64,000 nt of DNA from Nitrospiria bacterium (GCA_945787655.1 CALZIJ010000002.1:48493-112492); one strand, 5' to 3'. Counted from the first letter of the stretch, positions 10,962-22,197 are shown. Notes: generated from the letters alone by a model not told the origin. Numbers and translations: made by a program.

Positions 10962-12383
10962 TCATCTTCCCCTCAAACGAGGGTCAAACGCATCCCGCAC
11001 CGCATCGGAAAATACATTGGCCGCCAACACCAATACAAACATAAAGATAAAAGCCGCCGTAAGCGACCACCATACAACGGGTTCCCTGGCCAGCTCAAGC
11101 CGGGCGCTGTTAATCATATTGCCCCAGGAAATCATGGCCGGGTCCACCCCCACACCCACATAGGATAATATTGCTTCAGCCAAAACCAATCCGCTGAAAT
11201 CCAGTACGACCGCGATCAAAACCAGGTGCATCACATTCGGTAGAATATAATGTGTCATAATCCGTTGGTTTCCAACGCCCAGTGCTTTCGCCGCCTGCAC
11301 ATACTCCATTTCCCGGAGCTTCAGGGTTTCTCCACGCAACATTCGGCAAAGACCAATCCAGCTCGTTACACCTAAAATCAGACAAAGAAATAACAGCCGG
11401 ATATCCGCACGTTCTGTGATACTCGCAAAGGCGTCTGCATTTTTGTCCATATAAACCTGTAAAATCAACACGGCCGCCGCGATCAGCAGCACACCAGGAA
11501 TAGAACTTAAGGTCGTATACAAGTACTGGATCGCATCGTCTATTTTCCCGCGAAAATAACCGGCGGATATCCCCAGGAAAATAGCGAAAGGCAGCATCAC
11601 TAAAGTCGTCAAGGTCCCGATTACCAGTCCGGTGCGTACCCCCTTGAGCGCCAAATACAAAACATCTTGCCCGACTTTGTCCGTTCCAAAAAGATGATAC
11701 TTGGTACTGAGCGGTCCGGCAATCCCCACCACGATAAACACTAACCCCGCTGTGAGCAGAATCGCACGCCATGCCGTTTCTGTTTCACCGCGAATCATTT
11801 TTCGTGTCATTTCTTTTGGCGGAATCTGGTGTTTTTGACTTAAAACCAACATCACCCAGATATAAAACAACACGATAATGCCAATGCCAAAAACAGCACG
11901 TTCACCCACCCGGGATAAAAGGTCGGGCCACCGATCCGTTTCAGGGTTCACCAAATGCGCCCCGCCATATTTCAATCGCGGGTAAATCCGTTGCTTTGTT
12001 CCGTCCGGGCCTTCAAGCATCTGCTTGTTAAAGGCATGGGTTGCCAATGGCGCAGAATAGGTTTTCTCTACATTATTTTTCAAACCTTCAAGCAGTACAT
12101 CCAACAAGGAAAGGACTTCAGGGTCATATTGCAGGGCCTTGCTTGTGTCAGTCATCGGCAACTGCTTCCTGAAATGCACGGAGTCCATCAGGCCGATTGA
12201 AAGATAAAAAAGAAGCAGGACCAAGGCGGACATCGCAAAAGGTCGGCGGCGGATCTGCCGCCAGGGGGCAAGCAGGTGCTCCTTTCTCGAAACATAAAAC
12301 CCAAACCCTACGACCAGCACAAGCAGCAGGTAAATCATGCGGTCCGTCCAGAGCAAAGTCCATTGAAAAGGGAACTCCATCAC
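10962..12383 (-). CDS. peptide ABC transporter permease (OppC/YejE type)
   Basis: 473 aa; LFGTDKVGQDVL, binding-protein-dependent transport inner-membrane motif EYVQAAKALGVGNQRIMTHYILPNVM. Confidence 0.93.
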   Translation of the reverse strand: MMEFPFQWTLLWTDRMIYLLLVLVVGFGFYVSRKEHLLAPWRQIRRRPFAMSALVLLLFYLSIGLMDSVHFRKQLPMTDTSKALQYDPEVLSLLDVLLEGLKNNVEKTYSAPLATHAFNKQMLEGPDGTKQRIYPRLKYGGAHLVNPETDRWPDLLSRVGERAVFGIGIIVLFYIWVMLVLSQKHQIPPKEMTRKMIRGETETAWRAILLTAGLVFIVVGIAGPLSTKYHLFGTDKVGQDVLYLALKGVRTGLVIGTLTTLVMLPFAIFLGISAGYFRGKIDDAIQYLYTTLSSIPGVLLIAAAVLILQVYMDKNADAFASITERADIRLLFLCLILGVTSWIGLCRMLRGETLKLREMEYVQAAKALGVGNQRIMTHYILPNVMHLVLIAVVLDFSGLVLAEAILSYVGVGVDPAMISWGNMINSARLELAREPVVWWSLTAAFIFMFVLVLAANVFSDAVRDAFDPRLRGR

Positions 12384-12418
12384 TCAGGCCCCCTGCTTTG
12401 CCGTCATCAGCTTACCGC

Positions 12419-13396
12419 TCATCGCAATCGCACTCTCGGATCAACCCAGGTATAAGATATGTCAGTGAGAATCAATCCGACAATATACAAGACCGACCCC
12501 AGGAACACCATAGCCCGAACGATGCCAAAATCCTGACTGTTAATGGCGTCAATGGTATAACTGCCCAAACCGGGGATACTGAAAAAAGATTCGGTCACCA
12601 AACTACCCATAAACAAAAGCGGGATGACAACCACCACCCCTGTTAAAATCGGAACCAGGGCATTTCGAAGAACATGACGAAACAACACCGTCAGTTCTGC
12701 CAGCCCTTTGGCCCGTGCTGTACGGACATAGTCCTTTCCGATCTCTTCCAGAAAGATACTTCGGTACCATCGTGTTCCGCTGCCAATGCCCCCCACCAGA
12801 GCCACCAATACAGGTAAAACCAAAAACTTGACGGCATTGATCCCCTCATCGTAACCCGAAATCGGCACCAGCCGAAACATTTTACTTAAAAGAAATTGAC
12901 CGCCAATAATATAGAACAAAGAGGAAATCGACATCATACCAACGGCCACAATAATGCCCCAGGTGTCAATATAGCTTGCACGAAAAAAAGCAATCAGCAT
13001 CGCGACAGTAATATTGACCAACAGACCAACAATTAAACTGGGCATGGCAATCGCCAAACTGGGCCACATCCGCTCCCGGATATCCGCACCAATGTTCCTT
13101 CCGTCATCTGCGAAGCCAAAGTCAAAAACAAAAAGGCGGACGGACTTCTTAAAAAAGATGGTTTCGCTGATTTTTTGAATCCCTTCAGCGGATGCGTTCC
13201 ACGCAACCGGAATATCGTAACCATGATCCGCTTTCCATTTTTCTATCGCTTCCGGGGTCACGCGCTTCATCCCCAAATGAAGGCGGGCCATGTCGTCCGG
13301 CGTATTCACCACAAAAAACAAAATGAAAGTCAGCAGGTTAACCCCGACTAAAATCGGAATCGCATACAGCACTCGGCGAATAATATAAGTAATCAC
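12419..13396 (-). CDS. peptide ABC transporter permease (OppB/YejB type)
   Basis: 325 aa; DYVRTARAKGLAELTVLFRHVLRNALVPI. Confidence 0.93.
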   Translation of the reverse strand: MITYIIRRVLYAIPILVGVNLLTFILFFVVNTPDDMARLHLGMKRVTPEAIEKWKADHGYDIPVAWNASAEGIQKISETIFFKKSVRLFVFDFGFADDGRNIGADIRERMWPSLAIAMPSLIVGLLVNITVAMLIAFFRASYIDTWGIIVAVGMMSISSLFYIIGGQFLLSKMFRLVPISGYDEGINAVKFLVLPVLVALVGGIGSGTRWYRSIFLEEIGKDYVRTARAKGLAELTVLFRHVLRNALVPILTGVVVVIPLLFMGSLVTESFFSIPGLGSYTIDAINSQDFGIVRAMVFLGSVLYIVGLILTDISYTWVDPRVRLR

Positions 13397-13399
13397 AGT

Positions 13400-15544
13400 T
13401 TAAGTCTCCCGCTCTTTTTTGCGGTAAGTCAACACTGCGGGCAAAGTTCCGGCGAAAATGAGTCCCGCGATTACTAATAAGGGCCACACACGGGGCTTGT
13501 TCCATTCTTGACGTTTTTGTGTTCGAAGCACAGGGTCTACTTTTGCATACTTTAAGGTGTTATTGGCCATTAAATTGGGTTTTATATTGCCGTACCAGAC
13601 ATGATAAAGCCCAAACTGCTTCGGGTGAAACCCTGAAGCCCAGGGCACGTCGTGACGAAAAAGATCAACCATTTCATTAATAATCGCCTGCCGCTCCGGG
13701 CTGTTTTCCATGTTTTTCATCTGTTCAAAAAGGGCATCAAAGCGGTCATTGGCATAATTGGCGGCGTTCTCCCCATTCTTCCCCGCTTTTGCATTCGGCC
13801 CATATAACAAAAAGAAAAAGTTTTCCGGATCGGGATAATCTGCGTTCCATCCCCACTGAAACATCTGTGCCGTGCCTTTGAGCATTTTGTCCTGAAACCG
13901 GTTGTAATCCGTGTTTCGGATAACCAGCTGGACTTGAATTTTGTCAAATTGTTTGCGTATCCAGTCGAAGCGCGCCTTGACTTCAGGCCCGGACCCGGTC
14001 GCATCAAAATGCAGTATGAGGGGTTTCCCTGTTTCAGCATCGCGTCCGTTTGGGTATCCTGCTTCAGTCAGCAACCGGCGCGCTTCCGCGATGGGTTTTC
14101 TTTTAGGCCGCCCATTGACATTGTCGTAGACATAAGGGTTGATCCCGGCTTCTCCTTCAAGGTAACCGAAAATCCCCGGTGGAAGCGGACCTTGCATGGC
14201 GATCCCCCGGCCGTTCTGGAAAATTCCGATCGCCTCTTCCTGGTCAATGGCAATGGCAATGGCCTGCCGGATTTTACGAGCCGATTCACTCTGTCCACCC
14301 ACAACTGAATCCAGCATGTTAAAGGCAATATAATACGTCGACGCCGCAGTACTGGTTAAAAGACGGATTCCTTTTTCCGCCATTTCGTCCGTCAAAGCCG
14401 TATCGCCGTTTCCTGTCATGCGGACAGCCTGATCAAAACTATCGGAAGAAATTCCGGAACTGTCATAATATCCCTGTAGAAATTTGTTCCAGATCGGAAT
14501 CCCTTCTTTTTCCAGGCTAAACACCACTTTCTCAATAAAAGGCAGGGGTTTTCCGGCATCGGCCAGTAATCCCGCCATTTCGTCTTCGGGCGCCCCTTCT
14601 CTCGGGTAGGTTTCCCGGTGAAAATTCGGATTTTTTTCCAAAACCATCTGGCGGTTCGGATTATTGATGGTCAGCATATAAGGCCCGGTGCCAACGGGAT
14701 ACCAATCGAGTGTAATATTTTTTTCCACCAACCCAGGCTGTGCATAAAATTGGTCCGCTTCATAGGGGATGGGAGCAAAAAAAGGCATGGCCAGCCAATA
14801 AAGAAACTGCGGATATTTTCCTTTCACCTTTATGCGATACCTGTAGCGGTCGAGAACCTCCACTCCTTCAAGCGGATAATCCCGAAGGTCAAGAAAACCC
14901 TGTTCTTTGGAAACAACCGACTGAAGCGTTTGACTCAGTTCTTTCAAGCCTGCGATATATTCAGACATAAAACCAAAAATTGGAGAATGAATTTTAGGGT
15001 GCGCGAGCCGCTTGATTTGATAAACATAATCTTCCGCCGTCAGCTCCCTGGATCCTGTCTCTTCAAAATCGCCAAGTTTTTGAATGCCCTCCAGCGCTTC
15101 TGTAGCCAGGTTCAAATAGAGCGGCTCGCCTGAACCCGCTTTGGCAAAAGCAGGATGGGGTTGGTATTGAATGCCGGGTTTAATCTGAATTTCATAGATA
15201 CTCCAGGCCACCTCTTCTGAAGAAGAGGCTTCACCCAGTACTTCTCCGACCGCATTTAAATAGATCGGATGTGGCATTTCTTCCGCCGTCAGCGGAACCA
15301 ACTGATAGGGACGTTTTAAATAATGATATTGAAACGGAGGTTCGTAGATCTGTCCCGTAAAAACAATCTCGTTTGATGAGTAGGATTGCGCGGGATCAAG
15401 ATGTTTTGGGCGAGCACTAAATGAACTGTAGAGAACATTTTTTTCTTGCTCTTCCGCCGGGTAGGGATTGTTCAGCGGCGTACTAGTACACGCAGTCAGA
15501 ATAAAAACCAGAATGAGCCCTAATCTCGCGAAAGACCGATTCAC
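13400..15544 (-). CDS. extracellular solute-binding protein, family 5 (lipoprotein)
   Basis: ORF to 15634; lipobox-like LILVFILTACTS suggests GTG start near 15544, just outside secG; SBP_bac_5 features. Confidence 0.88.
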   Translation of the reverse strand: MNRSFARLGLILVFILTACTSTPLNNPYPAEEQEKNVLYSSFSARPKHLDPAQSYSSNEIVFTGQIYEPPFQYHYLKRPYQLVPLTAEEMPHPIYLNAVGEVLGEASSSEEVAWSIYEIQIKPGIQYQPHPAFAKAGSGEPLYLNLATEALEGIQKLGDFEETGSRELTAEDYVYQIKRLAHPKIHSPIFGFMSEYIAGLKELSQTLQSVVSKEQGFLDLRDYPLEGVEVLDRYRYRIKVKGKYPQFLYWLAMPFFAPIPYEADQFYAQPGLVEKNITLDWYPVGTGPYMLTINNPNRQMVLEKNPNFHRETYPREGAPEDEMAGLLADAGKPLPFIEKVVFSLEKEGIPIWNKFLQGYYDSSGISSDSFDQAVRMTGNGDTALTDEMAEKGIRLLTSTAASTYYIAFNMLDSVVGGQSESARKIRQAIAIAIDQEEAIGIFQNGRGIAMQGPLPPGIFGYLEGEAGINPYVYDNVNGRPKRKPIAEARRLLTEAGYPNGRDAETGKPLILHFDATGSGPEVKARFDWIRKQFDKIQVQLVIRNTDYNRFQDKMLKGTAQMFQWGWNADYPDPENFFFLLYGPNAKAGKNGENAANYANDRFDALFEQMKNMENSPERQAIINEMVDLFRHDVPWASGFHPKQFGLYHVWYGNIKPNLMANNTLKYAKVDPVLRTQKRQEWNKPRVWPLLVIAGLIFAGTLPAVLTYRKKERET

Positions 15545-15560
15545 AGACTCACTCCTCGGC

Positions 15561-15896
15561 CTAATCGGAAGCGGCATCCTCTGGGGTTTCAACCGGTGTC
15601 GGGATTTCAGTGCTGCCTGAGGGGGTTCCTTCATTTCCGCTCATATCAATGACGGAAGATCCCAAACCGCCGCCGCCTTTTAAAACAGAGAGAGAAAGCG
15701 ATGTCAGCATAAAAACAACCGCTGCACCCACGGTCAGTTTGCTCAAAAACGTGGCGGCGCCGCGGCTGCCAAATATCGTCTGGCTTGATCCGCCAAACGC
15801 CGCGCCCATTTCGGCGCCCTTACCGGCCTGGAGCAGCACCACACAGATTAAAATTATACATACAATCACATGAACAACCAAAATAAAGGTATACAT
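15561..15896 (-). CDS. secG: preprotein translocase subunit SecG
   Basis: 111 aa; VVLLQAGKGAEMGAAFGGSSQTIFGSRGAATFLSKLT. Confidence 0.95.
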   Translation of the reverse strand: MYTFILVVHVIVCIILICVVLLQAGKGAEMGAAFGGSSQTIFGSRGAATFLSKLTVGAAVVFMLTSLSLSVLKGGGGLGSSVIDMSGNEGTPSGSTEIPTPVETPEDAASD

Positions 15897-15913
15897 TGTT
15901 CTCCTTAAAATCC

Positions 15914-16714
15914 CTATAAAGCCGGGTTTTCTTCTTTTTCGCCCAGTTCTATCAGTTTAAAAAAAGTTTCGTGCGAAAGACTTGCCCCGCCGACCAACAC
16001 CCCGTCGATGGCAGACGCTTTTAAAAATTCAGCGATATTCTTCTCTGACACACTGCCTCCATAAAGGGTTCGGGGAGTCCCTTTTCCAACCTGATCTGCA
16101 ATAAACGTCCTGATCTGTTGATGCACATCCGTAACTTCTTTAGGTGTCGGGGTTTCTCCTGTTCCGATCGCCCAAACAGGTTCATAGGCGATCACCCAAT
16201 CCAGTATATTGTCCGTCAGGCCAGTTTTTATAAGGTCATCTGTCAAGACAGCGGACAGCTGTCCCTGCAACCGATCCCAGGTTTTCCCTGTCCGGCGATC
16301 CTTTAGCGTCTCCCCGATGCAAAGCACCGGCAATACGCCAGCTTTTCGCACAGCAAACACCTTTCGCCGCACAAGATCATCGGTTTCCCCAAACAATGTC
16401 CGCCGTTCCGAATGCCCGATAATAACGTATTTACATCCTATTTCGCAAAGCATTCCACTTGAAATTTCTCCGGTATACGCACCCGAAATGTCATAATGAA
16501 CATTTTGAGCCGCAAGGCCAATGTCAATGCCTGACTGTTTTATCGCTTTTGAAACGGCTTGAAGCGCTGTAAAAGGGGGCGCAAGAATCACTTCCCTTGG
16601 GGAAGGAAAAGGAGCAGCTTTGTAGCGTGCCACCAAATCGGCGACATAAGATTCCGCCTCCTGGATACCCTTGTTCATCTTCCAGTTGGCAATAAAACAG
16701 GGCGGACGGGCCAT
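15914..16714 (-). CDS. tpiA: triose-phosphate isomerase
   Basis: 266 aa; FIANWKMNKG, YVIIGHSERR, VIAYEPVWAIGTG, LYGGSVSEKN. Confidence 0.98.
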   Translation of the reverse strand: MARPPCFIANWKMNKGIQEAESYVADLVARYKAAPFPSPREVILAPPFTALQAVSKAIKQSGIDIGLAAQNVHYDISGAYTGEISSGMLCEIGCKYVIIGHSERRTLFGETDDLVRRKVFAVRKAGVLPVLCIGETLKDRRTGKTWDRLQGQLSAVLTDDLIKTGLTDNILDWVIAYEPVWAIGTGETPTPKEVTDVHQQIRTFIADQVGKGTPRTLYGGSVSEKNIAEFLKASAIDGVLVGGASLSHETFFKLIELGEKEENPAL

Positions 16715-17919
16715 TAAAATAACCGTTCCTTATCCGGCAAAACCGAAAGTCCCGGCAGGGCTTTACCTTCCAGCAATTGAAGGGCCGCTCCGCCGCCAGT
16801 TGAAATAAACGAAATATTTTCAGACTCGTTGGCCTTGTGGACCGCGAGGGATGTTTCACCGCCACCCACAATCGTCATGGCATATGCATTGGCAACAGCA
16901 TGTGCAATGGCTGATGTTCCGCGCGAGTATGCATCAATTTCAAACAAGCCCATCGGGCCATTCCAGAGGATCGTTTTAGCATCTTGCAGGGCTTCAGTAA
17001 AAAGATGAACCGAGGCTCTGCCAATATCCAGCCCCATCCATCCGGCGGGAATCTCCTGCACCGGAACGGACTTCGCTTCGGCGGAAAGTTCCTTGCCCGT
17101 CGCAACAATGCAATCCACCGGAAGATAGAACTTGACCCCGCGGGCAATGGCATTTTGCATAATTTCCCGTGCAAATGAAAGCATGGATGTCTCCACCAGC
17201 GAATTGCCAACATCAATTCCAGACGCCTTTAAAAAAGTAAAGGCCATGCCGCCGCCGACGATCACCTTGTCTACCTTTTTCCCAAGATTTTCAATGACCC
17301 CAATTTTCCCCGAAACCTTCGCACCGCCCAACAGGGCCACAAACGGACGCGCCGGATTGGAGACTGCCCCAACCAGGTAGGTGATCTCCTTTTTCATGAG
17401 AAATCCGCAGGCCTTGGTTTTGATCAATTTAGCAAGATGAAAAGTTGAAGCGTGTTCACGATGGGCTGTTCCAAAGGCGTCATTGATGTAAACATCAATC
17501 CGCAATTTAGCCAGGGCGCTGGCAAAATCTTCGTTATTGTCTTGCTCGCCCTGGTGAAAGCGCAAGTTCTCAAGTAGAAGAATCTCTCCTTTTTTGAGAT
17601 TCTTGGCCATTTTTTCTGTTTGCGCACCAATACAATCTGATGCGAACAAGACTTTTTTGCCCAAAAGCCTTTGAAGCCGTTTGGCAACCGGCGCAAGTGA
17701 AAATCGCGGATCAACACCTTCCGGCCGCCCCAAATGTGACGCCAGTATGACAGACGCCCCTTCATCGATGGCATAATTAATGGTCAGCAGCGCAGACCGA
17801 ATGCGGGTGTCGTCCGTAATATTCAGATCATGGTCCAGCGGGACGTTAAAATCGACACGGATAAAAAGCTGCTTCCCTCGAATATCGATGTCTTCAATCG
17901 TGACTTTGTTGGTGTTCAT
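16714..17919 (-). CDS. pgk: phosphoglycerate kinase
   Basis: 401 aa; RVDFNVPLD, LASHLGRPEG, LLGGAKVSGKIGVI, WNGPMGLFE, STGGGAALQLLEG. Confidence 0.98.
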   Translation of the reverse strand: MNTNKVTIEDIDIRGKQLFIRVDFNVPLDHDLNITDDTRIRSALLTINYAIDEGASVILASHLGRPEGVDPRFSLAPVAKRLQRLLGKKVLFASDCIGAQTEKMAKNLKKGEILLLENLRFHQGEQDNNEDFASALAKLRIDVYINDAFGTAHREHASTFHLAKLIKTKACGFLMKKEITYLVGAVSNPARPFVALLGGAKVSGKIGVIENLGKKVDKVIVGGGMAFTFLKASGIDVGNSLVETSMLSFAREIMQNAIARGVKFYLPVDCIVATGKELSAEAKSVPVQEIPAGWMGLDIGRASVHLFTEALQDAKTILWNGPMGLFEIDAYSRGTSAIAHAVANAYAMTIVGGGETSLAVHKANESENISFISTGGGAALQLLEGKALPGLSVLPDKERLF

Positions 17920-17931
17920 ATCCTGCTCAAT

Positions 17932-18936
17932 TTACAAACGTTGACCTAAATATACGACCAGGTCTCGGACGCGCGTTGAATATCCCCACTCGTTATCATA
18001 CCAGGAGATGACCTTGGCCAAGCGACCGCCCATGACTTTTGTGAGCGTCCCATCCACTATCGAAGAGTGCGGATTGCCATTAAAATCAATAGAAACCAGC
18101 GGTTCTTCAGTATAATCCAATATGCCTTTAAGCGGTCCTTGAGCTGCCGCCTTCAAGGCGGTTTTGACCGCATGATCATCCGTGTCCGTTTCAAGAGTCA
18201 CGACGAGATCAATCACCGAAACATTGGGCGTCGGCACCCGAATCGCCATGCCGTCCAGTTTACCGGACAGGTTCGGTAACACGGCTGAAATGGCTTTGGC
18301 TGCACCGGTTGTCGTCGGCGCCATGGAATGCGCGGCGGCCCGCGCCCGTCTCAAGTCCTTATGCGGTGCATCCAGCAACTGCTGGTCACGTGTATAAGAA
18401 TGCACGGTGGTCATAAGACCACATTGTATGCCAAATGTTTCATCCAGTACCTTGGCCACCGGAGCGAGGCAATTGGTTGTGCAAGAGGCGTTGGATACAA
18501 TATGGTGGTTTTCTGGCTGATACTCTTGCTCATTTACCCCCAAAACCAGCGTCACATCAGGATCTTTGGAAGGGGCGGAAACAATCACTTTTTTAGCGCC
18601 TGCGCTCAAATGTTTCCCCGCAGAAACCCGGTCTGTAAAAAACCCGGTGGATTCAACCGCAATATCCACAGCCAGCTCCTTCCAGGGTAATGCCTCAGGA
18701 TCTTTCTCTCTGGTCACCCGGACCGGCTTTCCATCTACGATTAAATGGGTGTCTTTCACTTCAACGGTGTGCGTAAACTGGCCATGCACTGAATCGTATT
18801 TAAGCAAATGGGCCAGGGAGTTGAGGTCGCCAATATCATTGATGGCGACAAGGTCTAATTCGGGATGCGTTATGGCTGTTCGAAATAAATTCCTGCCGAT
18901 CCGGCCAAACCCATTGATCCCCACACGTATTCCCAT
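17932..18936 (-). CDS. gap: glyceraldehyde-3-phosphate dehydrogenase, type I
   Basis: 334 aa; GINGFGRIGR, SNASCTTNCLAP, WYDNEWGYSTRV. Confidence 0.98.
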   Translation of the reverse strand: MGIRVGINGFGRIGRNLFRTAITHPELDLVAINDIGDLNSLAHLLKYDSVHGQFTHTVEVKDTHLIVDGKPVRVTREKDPEALPWKELAVDIAVESTGFFTDRVSAGKHLSAGAKKVIVSAPSKDPDVTLVLGVNEQEYQPENHHIVSNASCTTNCLAPVAKVLDETFGIQCGLMTTVHSYTRDQQLLDAPHKDLRRARAAAHSMAPTTTGAAKAISAVLPNLSGKLDGMAIRVPTPNVSVIDLVVTLETDTDDHAVKTALKAAAQGPLKGILDYTEEPLVSIDFNGNPHSSIVDGTLTKVMGGRLAKVISWYDNEWGYSTRVRDLVVYLGQRL

Positions 18937-19024
18937 CTTACTGCTGCTCCTTTATTGTCGGTTGTTATTAGAAAAAATGGCGCTGTTGCCGAGTTTAAAA
19001 TTTTTAACCTGTTGAGTCAACGAC

Positions 19025-21460
19025 CTAAAACGCGTCAACGTCCTGGTCCAGGCGGAAAAAATCCATGGGGGAAGTTAATGTTTTTTTCTCGTGCTTCGGT
19101 TCAGTCCCTTTCACAAAAATTTCCATCTCCCCGCTTTCTCCTTCTTCGGACAAGTATCCCGTCGTGCGGTTGATCTTAGCATAGATAATATCATCCGGGA
19201 TAGAAAAAGGGACAACAGGAAGCAGGGACAGGGCCTGGTCCATAAAAGACACCCAAATCGGCAATGCCGCCCGTCCGCCCGCCTCTCTATGGCCTAAAGA
19301 TCGATTATCATCAAAACCCACCCAGACGCCGGCGGCCAGATTAGGCGTATATCCGACAAACCAGGCATCGGTGTATTCATTGGTCGTCCCGGTTTTTCCG
19401 GCCACCGGCCGCCCCAAAACACGGGCCCGTTTTGCCGTGCCGCGCTGGACGACATCCTCAAGTATATTCGTGACCACATAGGCTGTTTCTTTAGAAAGGA
19501 CTTTTTGAGGATCAATGTTTCGTGATTCCAGAACACGGCCATTTTTGTCTGTGACCGACAAAATAAAAGCCGGGTTCACCCGAACCCCCTCATTGGCATA
19601 GACACCGAAGGCCGAGGTCAATTCCAGCAGGCTGATCCCGGAAGAGCCCAGCGCCAGTGAAAGATCCTGGGTGAGCGTGCTTTCAATCCCCATCCGGTGT
19701 GCATAGGACACCACGTTTCGAATGCCGATCTGACGCAATAATTTCACCGTGGCGAGGTTTCTTGAGTGTGTCAGGGCATCCCGCAGTGTCGTCGGGCCGT
19801 AAAAACGTTTTTCATAGTTTTCCGGTTTCCAGACTTTTTGGGTTTCTTCATCCTTAAAAATAACAGGATTATCAATCAAAATGCTTGCGGGGGTGAATCC
19901 ACGCTCAATAGCCGTACCGTAAATAATCGGCTTAAAAACAGAACCCGGCTGCCGCTTGGCCATGACGGCCCGATTATATTCACTGCGTTTAAAATCATAT
20001 CCGCCCACCATTGCACTGACCGTCCCTGTAACCGGGTCAAGCGCGATAAACGCCCCTTCCACAATGGGTTCCTGCTCTAACTGAAACAAAAGCCCTTCTT
20101 CCGGCACCATCTCCGTATTTTCCGTATCATGGGATTCAGGAGCGCCAGCCGCTCCGTTTGCTGCCTGCTTGACTTGAACCTGGACAATATCATCCAGATT
20201 TAAAATATCGTGTGGCCGCGGATGATCAATGGTTGTTCTGTCTTTTCGAATATCAGGTCCGCTTAACTGGCGCGCGGCCCAAAGCATGTCTTCCATTAAT
20301 ATTTTGCCCACATGCCCTTCAACCTCGACGACGGCATACTCTTCTTTCCGGGCGAGGACACGGGCTTCGTGAAAATCGCCGAGCTTAAACGGTTTTTGAC
20401 GGATGGAGGTTTCTTCTCCGGATTCATCAATCTGGTATTTGCGTATTGGACCACGATAGCCCTGACGTTTATCCAGTTTGCGTAATCCCTCCCGCATGGC
20501 CACTTCAGCCATTTCCTGCATTTCTTCATTAAGTGTGGTGTAGACGTTCAGGCCGCCCTTGTACACCACATCATCCCCATAACGGCTAATCAGGTATTGC
20601 CGCACATATTCCTTAAAATACTGTGCCGATTTCTCACCGGGATGAAGTTTTTGGAACACCAGATCTTTTTCATAAGCCTTCCGATAGGTTTGATCCGAGA
20701 TGTAGTTTTCAACCGCCATACGTTTTAAAACCACACGTTGACGTAGTTTTGATCTTTCGGGATCCCGATAAGGAGAGTAATTATTCGGGGCCTTTGGCAA
20801 TCCGGCAAGAAAGGCCGCCTCTTCCAATGTAATCTCCGAAACATTTTTCCCGAAATAGGTTTTGCTCGCGATCTGAACCCCGTACGCCCCGTGTCCGAAA
20901 TAAATTTGATTCAGGTAGATTTCCAGAATTTCATCCTTGGTGAGCATTAATTCCATTTTCCGGGATAAAATGATTTCCTTGATTTTACGCTGTATTGTTC
21001 TTTCCGGCGTCAGGAAAAGAGACCGGGTCACTTGCTGGGTAATGGTGCTGGCCCCTTGCCGGATTTGACCGCTTTCAATATTTTTTAAAAAGGCCCGGAC
21101 GATACGAATCGGGTCAAACCCTCTGTGGTCATAAAAACGGGCATCCTCAACGGCCAAAATGGCTTGAATTAAGTGTTCCGGCATTTCTTCAATGGGAACA
21201 AAAACCCGCTTTTCGATGAAATATTGTCCAATAATTTCATTTTTATCGGAATAAATACGCGTGGCCTGACTGGGAACGTAGCTGCCTGCAGGGTCTAGCG
21301 GGGGCAGATCCTGTGAAAAATAATAGATCACCCCCCCTGCGGTCGCAATGCCAATGACAAGAAAAACCAAGGAGATCCAAATCCCGATTTTAAGCCATCT
21401 CAGAAAGGTTCCTTTTGGTTTCTGGGCAGGAATTTCACCTGAAAAACTCTTTACTTCCAA
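19025..21460 (-). CDS. penicillin-binding protein 1A (transglycosylase/transpeptidase)
   Basis: 811 aa; EDARFYDHRGFD, QGASTITQQVTR, KRQPGSVFKPI, GKTGTTNEYTDAWFVG. Confidence 0.95.
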   Translation of the reverse strand: MEVKSFSGEIPAQKPKGTFLRWLKIGIWISLVFLVIGIATAGGVIYYFSQDLPPLDPAGSYVPSQATRIYSDKNEIIGQYFIEKRVFVPIEEMPEHLIQAILAVEDARFYDHRGFDPIRIVRAFLKNIESGQIRQGASTITQQVTRSLFLTPERTIQRKIKEIILSRKMELMLTKDEILEIYLNQIYFGHGAYGVQIASKTYFGKNVSEITLEEAAFLAGLPKAPNNYSPYRDPERSKLRQRVVLKRMAVENYISDQTYRKAYEKDLVFQKLHPGEKSAQYFKEYVRQYLISRYGDDVVYKGGLNVYTTLNEEMQEMAEVAMREGLRKLDKRQGYRGPIRKYQIDESGEETSIRQKPFKLGDFHEARVLARKEEYAVVEVEGHVGKILMEDMLWAARQLSGPDIRKDRTTIDHPRPHDILNLDDIVQVQVKQAANGAAGAPESHDTENTEMVPEEGLLFQLEQEPIVEGAFIALDPVTGTVSAMVGGYDFKRSEYNRAVMAKRQPGSVFKPIIYGTAIERGFTPASILIDNPVIFKDEETQKVWKPENYEKRFYGPTTLRDALTHSRNLATVKLLRQIGIRNVVSYAHRMGIESTLTQDLSLALGSSGISLLELTSAFGVYANEGVRVNPAFILSVTDKNGRVLESRNIDPQKVLSKETAYVVTNILEDVVQRGTAKRARVLGRPVAGKTGTTNEYTDAWFVGYTPNLAAGVWVGFDDNRSLGHREAGGRAALPIWVSFMDQALSLLPVVPFSIPDDIIYAKINRTTGYLSEEGESGEMEIFVKGTEPKHEKKTLTSPMDFFRLDQDVDAF

Positions 21461-21789
21461 TGTATTACCTTGATATTAAACCAATGAGTAGCCTACCGGG
21501 TTCCCTTGTTAAAAGTCAATCTGAATCAGTGGATTATCAGGCCTCTGTTACCCATTATAAACGATATCCCCTGATGTCGGTAATCCTATTGAACACGGCC
21601 ACCATAAGAAAACCTGGGATACTCCCTTAAAACGCTAAAATATGGTGATGAACCCCAACGCCCCTTAGGCTATAATATTCCAAACACCGGATATTGAGAA
21701 GCACACGCGCCATCATCCGTTCACAGACATCTTGACATCCTGGGGGAGTTCGACAATAATATTTTCCTTCAAAATGATTTGGGAGACAG

Positions 21790-22155
21790 ATGAAAATTAT
21801 CCCCGCCTTGTTGATTACCGGGTTCGTTAGTTTTCAATCCCTGGTCGGTGCCGGATGGCTGGGCATTATGGTGCAAGACCTCACCCCCCGGCTTGCCATA
21901 CAGTATGGTATTTTAACGACTGAAGGAGTTGTTGTCGTCCGGGTCCAGTTTAACAGTCCTGCAATGGACGGCGGGCTGGAAGAAGGAGACGTTATTTTGG
22001 CCTTAAATGGAAAGAAAATTGTGAATGCGGCGGCCCTGAAAGACAGTGTCTTAAATCATCCCTCCGGTCAGGATATCTCGCTCCTTGTCCTGCGTGACCG
22101 GAATGAAATGACGCTGACAATCACATTGGGTTCAGGTCCAATGGATGCGGTATGA
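21790..22155 (+). CDS. PDZ-domain exported protein
   Basis: 121 aa; WLGIMVQDLTPRLAIQYGI...GVVVVRVQFNSPAMDGGLEEGDVILALNGKKI. Confidence 0.75.
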   Translation: MKIIPALLITGFVSFQSLVGAGWLGIMVQDLTPRLAIQYGILTTEGVVVVRVQFNSPAMDGGLEEGDVILALNGKKIVNAAALKDSVLNHPSGQDISLLVLRDRNEMTLTITLGSGPMDAV

Positions 22156-22197
22156 CACGCGTATTATCGAAAACCTCAAGACGTTCTGGTAAAATGA